DNA of 6,138 bases, from contig VIKJ01000072.1 of NCBI GenBank assembly GCA_008080615.1, positions 1-6,138 on the forward strand, in the 5' to 3' direction. This document shows positions 1 through 4,607 of the stretch, piece by piece. Numbering within the stretch: the first letter of the stretch is position 1; each line of letters opens with the position of its first letter. The notes under the pieces were generated by a model. The model was not told where the DNA came from and made no database searches. It saw nothing but the letters and a program-made list of their open reading frames with translations. The DNA is from Chitinophagaceae bacterium. Its GTDB lineage: Bacteria > Bacteroidota > Bacteroidia > Chitinophagales > Chitinophagaceae. The translations under genes were made by a program, and so were the position numbers.

Positions 1-1
1 A

Positions 2-805
2 AATGTTTTGCAGGAACATATTCAACAATGCAAACAAGCTACAACAAAACCTTTTGGGGTAAACCTTCCCTTGCTATATCCCAATATAGAGGAATTAATA
101 CAAATTATTATTGAAGAGAAAGTACCCATTGTTTTTACCAGTGCAGGTAATCCAAAAACTTATACAAACATTTTTAAACAAACAGGCATTAAAGTAGTGC
201 ATGTGGTAAGTAGTAGCAAATTTGCTAAAAAAGCCGAAGAAGCAGGTTGTGATGCAGTGGTTGCAGAAGGCTTTGAAGCAGGAGGGCATAATGGGCGAGA
301 AGAAACTACCACAATGGTTTTGATACCCGCAGTTAGGGAAGCAATTCAAATTCCGTTGATTGCTGCTGGTGGAATTGCAACAGGTAAGCAAATGTTGGCA
401 GCCATGGTATTGGGAGCAGATGGGGTTCAAATAGGAAGCAGGTTTGTTTGTACACCAGAAGCATCATCACATGAAAATTTTAAAACAGCCATTGTACAAG
501 CAAGTGAAGGAGATACCCAGTTAAGCATGAAAAAACTAGTACCCGTAAGGCTTTTAAAAAATGCATTTTTTAAACAAGTGGAAGCCGCTGAAATTAGGGG
601 AGCAGATGAAGCAGAAATGAAACAACTACTTGGAAGAGCCAGGGCAAAAAAAGGCATGTTCGAAGGAGATATGGAAGAAGGTGAATTAGAAATAGGGCAG
701 GTAGCTGCCTTGATTCATGCAATAAAACCTGCAGCTGAAGTTGTGAATGAGATTGTGGAGGAATACAATGCAACAATTAAAGCGTTCACGATCGCAAGTA
801 GATAA
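2..805 (+). CDS. Nitronate monooxygenase / FabK-like FMN-dependent oxidoreductase (5' partial)
   Basis: C-terminal part of a TIM-barrel flavoprotein of the nitronate monooxygenase / FabK (enoyl-ACP reductase II) family. The reading frame is open from base 2 (Asn-Val-Leu-Gln-Glu...). The TTG at 8-10 is therefore an internal Leu codon, and the real start lies outside the window. About 267 residues are visible; family members usually have slightly over 300. Counting from the TTG codon, EAGGHNG (90-96) carries the conserved His94, which is the catalytic base in nitronate monooxygenases. AAGGIATG (119-126) and GVQIGSRF (139-146) form the FMN phosphate-binding end of the barrel. The tail GELEIGQVAALIHAI matches the usual C-terminus of the family. 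Nitronate oxidation and enoyl-ACP reduction cannot be told apart from this fragment, so no gene symbol is given. The gene runs tail-to-tail with the DsrE2-like gene, 51 bp apart, so it is transcribed independently of the rest of the window. Confidence 0.9.
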   Translation, partial: NVLQEHIQQCKQATTKPFGVNLPLLYPNIEELIQIIIEEKVPIVFTSAGNPKTYTNIFKQTGIKVVHVVSSSKFAKKAEEAGCDAVVAEGFEAGGHNGREETTTMVLIPAVREAIQIPLIAAGGIATGKQMLAAMVLGADGVQIGSRFVCTPEASSHENFKTAIVQASEGDTQLSMKKLVPVRLLKNAFFKQVEAAEIRGADEAEMKQLLGRARAKKGMFEGDMEEGELEIGQVAALIHAIKPAAEVVNEIVEEYNATIKAFTIASR

Positions 806-839
806 ATATTGCTATTATATCTTATGAATCATGAACGCT
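781..839 (-). terminator. Composite hairpin between convergent genes, candidate terminator
   Basis: AGCGTTCACGAT (781-792) and ATCATGAACGCT (828-839) are inverted repeats that pair at 11 of 12 positions; 789/831 is the mismatch. Inside them a second AT-rich stem forms between 800-808 and 813-822, with a single bulged A at 817 and a TTGC loop. The structure overlaps the last codons and stop of the plus-strand gene. It begins 17 bp past the stop of the minus-strand DsrE2-like gene. Read on the minus strand, the outer stem is followed by TTAATTGTT, a broken U-tract. Read on the plus strand there is no T-run. It is therefore more likely to end the sulfur operon than the plus-strand gene. The function is inferred from position and fold only. 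Confidence 0.4.
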
Positions 840-856
840 ACAGATCAACAATCGAA

Positions 857-1339
857 CTAAATGAATAGCATATGTGTGCCTAAGCCACTACCTTGTTTAT
901 AAAAATCTCCCACGGTAATTACGCCATCCAGGTTTTCATACATGTCTTCTTTTTTATAATGGAACATTTCCATAGCTAATTTGCATGCCCATAATTTTAC
1001 GCCTGATGCTGCAAGGATATCTAAAAATTCATGAATATCGGGCATGTCAATTTTCTCCATTTCTTTTTTCATCATTGAAGTAGCCAGTGCTTCCATACCA
1101 GGAAGCCCACCTAACATCGTAGGCATGTGTATGGCAGGATTACCTACTGTTGCTACGTGCAAATGTTCTAACTTTTTTTTGTGAACTGCTTCTAGCCCAA
1201 AAAAGGTAAAAAACATTTCGGCTTCAATGCCTTCCATTCTGGCGCCATTGGCCAATACAAATGCTGCATACACATTTTCTAAAGTAGCTTTAGATAAAAT
1301 GATCATCATTTTTTTTATTTCACCATTAAACTCGTTCAT
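857..1339 (-). CDS. DsrE/DsrF/DrsH-like (DsrE2-type) sulfur-carrier family protein
   Basis: A 160-residue protein resembling the DsrE2 branch of the DsrE/F/H superfamily, whose members carry or transfer sulfane sulfur through a cysteine persulfide. Visible features are a beta-strand start (KKMMIILSKATLENVYAAFVLANGA, about 9-33), the acidic-to-aromatic segment GIEAEMFFTFFGLEA (37-51), a glycine/methionine-rich middle (NPAIHMPTMLGGLPGMEAL, 67-85), and VKLWACKLAMEMF (114-126). That last segment holds the only cysteine, Cys119, where the family's conserved cysteine is expected. The end, LDGVITVGDFYKQGSG, is also typical. The chosen ATG leaves an 18-bp gap after the TusE-like gene. Met11 and Met12 are possible internal starts, but the extra N-terminus does not conflict with any neighbour. 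It is the last gene of the sqr-tusE-dsrE2 cassette, which suggests a role passing on sulfur produced upstream. Family assignment is good; the partner and acceptor are unknown. Confidence 0.85.
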   Translation of the reverse strand: MNEFNGEIKKMMIILSKATLENVYAAFVLANGARMEGIEAEMFFTFFGLEAVHKKKLEHLHVATVGNPAIHMPTMLGGLPGMEALATSMMKKEMEKIDMPDIHEFLDILAASGVKLWACKLAMEMFHYKKEDMYENLDGVITVGDFYKQGSGLGTHMLFI

Positions 1340-1357
1340 ACAATATTTTTTAATTGA

Positions 1358-1666
1358 TTAAATACAACTTGCTGGTTTAGGAATACCTGCAATTTTAGTA
1401 GCGGTTTTTAAAGGAGCATTTGGAAACAAAGCGTAAAACTCTTTGATATCAACGATGCCACTTTTTCCAATTCTACGAATACTTAAGGCCACTTCATTTT
1501 TATGCTCTGTTTGTAAATAATTAAGTACCTCCCAATGGCGATCGCTTAAATCGATATTGGCTTCCTTGGCTAATTCTTCGCCAACTGTTTTATCCCATTG
1601 AGCAAATTTGGTTAAATAACCTTCTTCGTTTACTTCGATTGATTTGCCTGCAATTAACTTTTCCAT
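1358..1666 (-). CDS. TusE/DsrC family sulfur relay protein, single-cysteine form
   Basis: A 102-residue protein of the TusE/DsrC/DsvC family. It starts with the usual I-x-V-x-x-E-G-Y-L segment (10-18), then has DLSDRHWEVLNYLQ (39-52) and ALFPNAPLKTATKIAGIPKPASCI to the C-terminus. Cys101 is the penultimate residue, the family's persulfide-carrying position (CysA of DsrC). The position 11 residues earlier, CysB in dissimilatory DsrC, is Thr90. Two-cysteine chemistry with DsrAB is therefore not expected, and the protein is TusE-like in this respect. The stretch between HW and LFP looks about eight residues shorter than in E. coli TusE as I remember it. TusE in E. coli takes sulfur from TusBCD for tRNA 2-thiouridine synthesis, but no tusBCD is visible here. 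Here the gene lies between an SQR-like gene (14-bp gap) and a DsrE2-like gene (18-bp gap), so a role in sulfide-derived sulfur transfer is inferred. It has no clear Shine-Dalgarno sequence. Confidence 0.9.
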   Translation of the reverse strand: MEKLIAGKSIEVNEEGYLTKFAQWDKTVGEELAKEANIDLSDRHWEVLNYLQTEHKNEVALSIRRIGKSGIVDIKEFYALFPNAPLKTATKIAGIPKPASCI

Positions 1667-1680
1667 AAAATGTGTTTTGT

Positions 1681-2916
1681 TTAATTAAAATTTTTGCCAC
1701 TTTCCTGCATGGTTGCAGAAACAAATGGAATATGAGTTCCCTTTAATAATACGTTCCAATAAATCCATCTAAAAGCCAGTTTGCCCATATGGTTCATCCT
1801 GCTTTCTTTTAACAATCTCATTGGGCCAATGCCAGGAAATGGGAATGTGCCTTCTACTGGTTCATGTGTATAGTTGAAATCTATCAACAATGCTTTTCCA
1901 TTGCCTGTTTCAATAAAGCAATTAGCGTGTCCATCAAATTCTTCTTTTAGGGGTTCGCCATTAATATAGTGGAGAATATTTTCTGTAAGAATCTCTGCTT
2001 CAAAGTGTGCAACAGAACCCGCTTTAGACGCAGGAATATTACTGGCATCACCCAATACAAACATGTTCTCGTATTTTAAAGATTGAAGGGTGGCTTTATT
2101 AGTAGGAATATAATTTAAATCATCTCCTAAGCCAGATCTTTCCATCAATGCATCTCCTTTATTGGTAGGTACGGTTACTAGTAAATCAAAATCAATTGCA
2201 CGACCACCATAATCAATAATTTGCTTGGTTTCATTGTTCACTTCGGCAATGGCAAAGTCACTTTCTATTTGAATATTTTTTTCTGATAGTAAATGCTCTA
2301 GTGCTTCGGTGGCTTTGGGTTTGGTGAAAGCGCCACTCAATGGAGTTACATAAGTAATTTCTACTTTGTCTCTCATTTTTTTATGCTTAAAAAACGAGTC
2401 GGCTAAAAACGCAAATTCTAATGGGGCTACAGGACATTTAATAGGCATTTCTGTTATATGCACTACCAATTTTCCACCTTCCCATTCTCTTAATTTATTT
2501 CTAAGTGCCAATGAACCTTCGAATGTATAGAAATCAAAAACAGATTTTTGCCACTCACTACCCTTCATTCCAGGAATTTCTTCTGGTGCAATTTTAGCAC
2601 CTGTGGCTACAATCAACACATTGTAATGCAGTTGATCTCCGTTTTGTAAGAGCACCATATTTTTTTCTGCAATTACCTGATCTATTTTTGCAGTTAAAAG
2701 TTTTACTCCTTTTGGAATAAACTCTTTAATGCTTTTGATAATGTCTTCTGGGCTATAAATATCAAAGGGTAAAAAAAGATAACCCGGTTGATAATGGTGT
2801 TCCTCTCTTTCGTCAATAATTTGAATTTCCCAGTCTTCCTTGTCTAATTCATGGCGAAGATGGTTGGCCATCATGGTGCCTGCTGTGCCTGCCCCAAGTA
2901 TCACTATTCGTTTCAT
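1681..2916 (-). CDS. Sulfide:quinone oxidoreductase-like FAD-dependent oxidoreductase
   Basis: A 411-residue flavoprotein of the NAD(P)/FAD-dependent disulfide oxidoreductase fold, best matching the SQR group. Residues 4-13 (IVILGAGTAG) form the N-terminal FAD-binding Rossmann motif, with an acidic strand end at IIDE (33-36). HYQPGYLFLP (41-50) and LIVATG (101-106) are typical of SQR, and MFVLGDASNIPASKAGSVAHFEAE (285-308) is the second FAD contact. There are only two cysteines: Cys161 in MPIKCPVAP and Cys333 in HANCFIETG, which correspond to the redox-active pair that accepts sulfide and passes electrons to FAD. A third cysteine, present in many bacterial type I enzymes, is absent. The C-terminal region 366-393 (RLLKESRMNHMGKLAFRWIYWNVLLKG) looks like the amphipathic membrane-binding helices through which SQR reaches quinone. 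There is no signal peptide. It is the first gene of the sulfur cassette. Other flavoproteins of this fold, such as NADH dehydrogenase II, lack the two cysteine contexts. Substrate is inferred. Confidence 0.85.
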   Translation of the reverse strand: MKRIVILGAGTAGTMMANHLRHELDKEDWEIQIIDEREEHHYQPGYLFLPFDIYSPEDIIKSIKEFIPKGVKLLTAKIDQVIAEKNMVLLQNGDQLHYNVLIVATGAKIAPEEIPGMKGSEWQKSVFDFYTFEGSLALRNKLREWEGGKLVVHITEMPIKCPVAPLEFAFLADSFFKHKKMRDKVEITYVTPLSGAFTKPKATEALEHLLSEKNIQIESDFAIAEVNNETKQIIDYGGRAIDFDLLVTVPTNKGDALMERSGLGDDLNYIPTNKATLQSLKYENMFVLGDASNIPASKAGSVAHFEAEILTENILHYINGEPLKEEFDGHANCFIETGNGKALLIDFNYTHEPVEGTFPFPGIGPMRLLKESRMNHMGKLAFRWIYWNVLLKGTHIPFVSATMQESGKNFN

Positions 2917-2935
2917 ATAGTTGTGTTTTACTATA

Positions 2936-2943
2936 CAAAATTA
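2936..2943 (-). promoter_or_regulatory. Candidate Bacteroidota-type -7 promoter element for the sulfur operon
   Basis: The minus strand reads TAATTTTG here, an exact fit to the Bacteroidota sigma-A -7 consensus TAnnTTTG. It ends 19 bases before the ATG of the SQR-like gene, so the leader would be short. No convincing TTG-type -33 element is found at the usual spacing, which could mean a weak or activator-dependent promoter. One 8-base match in an AT-rich spacer can occur by chance. Confidence 0.35.
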
Positions 2944-2984
2944 AACAGGCGAACTAGGGTGGTTTGCTACTTATGTTACACAAA

Positions 2985-3014
2985 GCCCTTTTATGATGAA
3001 TATCATAAAAGGGC
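2985..3014 (-). terminator. Perfect 13-bp hairpin, likely terminator of the lnt-hydrolase-SDR unit
   Basis: GCCCTTTTATGAT (2985-2997) and ATCATAAAAGGGC (3002-3014) are perfect inverted repeats around a 4-base GAAT loop. The hairpin begins 22 bp past the stop of the short-chain dehydrogenase gene. Read on the minus strand it is followed by TTTGTGT. It has a GC base and a short, imperfect T-tract, so it is a plausible intrinsic terminator, although the upper stem is AT-rich. It also lies upstream of the SQR-like gene and could instead, or in addition, be a protein-binding palindrome; see the separate entry for its core. Confidence 0.5.
2994..3005. promoter_or_regulatory. Crp/Fnr-like palindromic core upstream of the sulfur operon
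   Basis: The centre of the perfect palindrome reads TGAT-GAAT-ATCA, which contains the TGAT-N4-ATCA core of FNR-type sites (full consensus TTGAT-N4-ATCAA; each outer half-site base differs here). Its centre is about 83 bp from the ATG of the SQR-like gene. It lies roughly 65-70 bp upstream of the start that the -7 box would give, a distance compatible with an upstream activator site. The same bases form the stem of a plausible terminator, so regulation is only a possibility. Confidence 0.2.
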
Positions 3015-3024
3015 CTGATGCAGC

Positions 3025-3047
3025 TACATAAATGAGTTATTTATGTA
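3025..3047. repeat. Perfect 9-bp AT-rich inverted repeat over the SDR stop codon
   Basis: TACATAAAT (3025-3033) and ATTTATGTA (3039-3047) are perfect inverted repeats with a 5-base spacer. They include the last codons and TAA stop of the short-chain dehydrogenase gene. The repeat lies 10 bp before the stronger hairpin at 2985-3014, so a minus-strand transcript would fold two hairpins in series. It is AT-only apart from one pair, so it may be a weak stabilising stem or incidental. Confidence 0.4.
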
Positions 3048-3792
3048 AGTAAAATGAATTGGCTTGTGATAAGCAAGTAACCGTTAAATCGTTAATGCAC
3101 ACGTGTGCGGGAAGGGTAGCAGCATAAAAAGCAATACTAGCAATATCTTTTGCTTCCAATGCTTTGTAGCCATCGTAAACCAAACCTGCTTTTTGTTCGT
3201 CTCCTTTAAAGCGTACTAAGGAGAATTCGGTTTCAGCTGCGCCTGGATGAATGGCAGTTACTTTAATATGGTGGGGTAATAAATCTATACGCATAGCTTT
3301 GCTAATGGCGTCAACGGCATGTTTGCTAGCGCAATAGCCATTGCCATCTTTATATACTTCTTTACCTGCCGTTGAACCTATATTAATAATATGCCCTTTT
3401 TGTTGTTGAATGAATAAAGGCAACACTGCTTTACTCATGTACATTAAGCCTTTTACATTGGTATCAAACATAGTATCCCAATCATCTAAAGATGCATTTT
3501 CAAAACTATCTCTACCCAAGGCAAGCCCAGCATTGTTTACTAATACATCAATTTGCTTCCATGCAGCGGGCAATGTTTCAATGGCATTGAATACTGCTTT
3601 TCTATCTTGTATATCAAATACACTGGTTAAAACTTCTACACCATATTGTTTAGTAAGTTCAGAAGCCAAAGCGGTTAAACGATCAGCTCTTCTTCCAGTA
3701 ATTATGCAGTTCCAACCTGCAGCAGCAAATGTTTCGGCAATGGCTTTTCCAAAACCCGAACTAGCACCTGTAATTAAAATAATCTTGCTCAT
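3037..3792 (-). CDS. SDR family NAD(P)-dependent oxidoreductase (YdfG-like)
   Basis: A 251-residue classical short-chain dehydrogenase/reductase with a full active site. The cofactor motif TGASSGFG is at 8-15 and NNAG at 86-89. The catalytic tetrad is Asn112, Ser140 (NIGSTAG), Tyr153 and Lys157 (YCASK). HPGAAETEF (182-190) follows, as in the classical family. ITGRR (31-35) places two arginines after the second beta-strand, which favours NADP(H). Length and the C-terminal segment ALEAKDIASIAFYAATLPAHVCINDLTVT resemble YdfG-type enzymes, which act on 3-hydroxy acids such as serine and related compounds. The substrate cannot be read from the sequence. The ATG lies 8 bp after the hydrolase stop, with no clear ribosome-binding site, and the gene is the last of the lnt unit. 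Confidence 0.92.
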   Translation of the reverse strand: MSKIILITGASSGFGKAIAETFAAAGWNCIITGRRADRLTALASELTKQYGVEVLTSVFDIQDRKAVFNAIETLPAAWKQIDVLVNNAGLALGRDSFENASLDDWDTMFDTNVKGLMYMSKAVLPLFIQQQKGHIINIGSTAGKEVYKDGNGYCASKHAVDAISKAMRIDLLPHHIKVTAIHPGAAETEFSLVRFKGDEQKAGLVYDGYKALEAKDIASIAFYAATLPAHVCINDLTVTCLSQANSFYLHK

Positions 3793-3800
3793 GATAAGTA

Positions 3801-4604
3801 TTATTGTTTCTGTTGTATAAAATGTAATAAAATGCGATTCACTTGATCTGCAGCTTCCAGCATGCCAATATGACCAACTCCTTCTAAAATATCCAATTCA
3901 ATATGGTCATTCAATTTACTTTGTGCTTTCACATCATCAATAGGGGCAGCAATATCTTCGGTGCCACCAATCATCAACACAGGTACGCTAGTATTTTTTA
4001 ACACATCGCTACGATCTGGCCGCAACATCATTGCATGCGTATATTGTTGCAGCGCTTTATTGCTAAATGATTTTGATTTTTCAATTTGAGTAGCAATTAT
4101 TTCTGGAGCTTCTTCTTTAAAATCTTCTCCAAATAAATTGGGAATTGTATTTTTTAAAAAAGCATATCCGCCATATTCACCAATGATCTCAATACTTTTA
4201 GATCGGTTCTTTTTTTTCTCTTCATTATCGGCATATGCCGAAGAATGAATCAAGCCAAAGGCTTTTAAATATTGAGGATAGGCTTCTGCAAAAGCTAGGG
4301 TAATATATCCGCCCATACTATGACCAAGTACAATACAAGAATCAATTTTTTCTGCTGCCAATAATGCTTGAATATCTGCAGCCATCGATTCTATGCTAAG
4401 CGTATTTTCTTTATCGGTATAAACAGAATTACCCGTGCCAGCTAAATCAGGGATAATGAGGGTACAATGATCTTTTAAAAAGCTTAGTTGATTACTAAAT
4501 ACACTGCTATCTTCTCCAAATCCATGAATCAATACTATCGGAAAGCCTTTTCCAGTAATGGTATATTGCAAGGAAACACTGTTTGTAGAAACGGTTTTTT
4601 TCAT
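3801..4604 (-). CDS. Alpha/beta hydrolase
   Basis: A 267-residue cytoplasmic alpha/beta hydrolase with no signal peptide. The oxyanion-hole motif is IHGFGEDSSVF (26-36), and PDLAGTGNS (52-60) follows. The nucleophile elbow GHSMGG (94-99) holds Ser96. Asp217 (GGTEDIAAP) and His245 (GVGHIGMLE) complete the triad. Between about residues 125 and 195 is a helical, charged cap domain (EEKKKNRSKS and following). This layout fits esterase-, lactonase- or C-C-hydrolase-like members equally well, so the substrate is unknown. The start codon lies only 3 bp after the lnt stop, which suggests translational coupling, and the SDR gene follows after 8 bp. A hydrolase paired with an SDR could act in sequence on one metabolite, but nothing in the sequence shows this. 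Confidence 0.92.
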   Translation of the reverse strand: MKKTVSTNSVSLQYTITGKGFPIVLIHGFGEDSSVFSNQLSFLKDHCTLIIPDLAGTGNSVYTDKENTLSIESMAADIQALLAAEKIDSCIVLGHSMGGYITLAFAEAYPQYLKAFGLIHSSAYADNEEKKKNRSKSIEIIGEYGGYAFLKNTIPNLFGEDFKEEAPEIIATQIEKSKSFSNKALQQYTHAMMLRPDRSDVLKNTSVPVLMIGGTEDIAAPIDDVKAQSKLNDHIELDILEGVGHIGMLEAADQVNRILLHFIQQKQ

Positions 4605-4607
4605 GGG

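Noticed and set aside
8..10. TTG as the start codon of the left-hand plus-strand gene
   Set aside because: The frame is open back to base 2, and the family's N-terminal barrel strands are missing, so the gene is cut by the window and the TTG is an internal Leu.
1358..1666. Dissimilatory DsrC (sulfate reducer or sulfur oxidiser type)
   Set aside because: The second conserved cysteine is Thr90, and no dsrAB or dsrMKJOP genes are visible.
2916..2935. Six-base inverted repeat TATAGT...ACTATA just before the ATG of the SQR-like gene
   Set aside because: Only six AT-rich pairs around an 8-base spacer; expected by chance in this kind of sequence.
2961..2984. TTTG...CAAA ends around the spacer as a possible Crp-type site
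   Set aside because: Only the outer four bases are symmetrical; the inner positions do not pair.
3410..3820. Plus-strand 136-residue open frame opposite the SDR gene
   Set aside because: It is antisense to a classical SDR with all motifs intact, and its own protein has no recognisable features.
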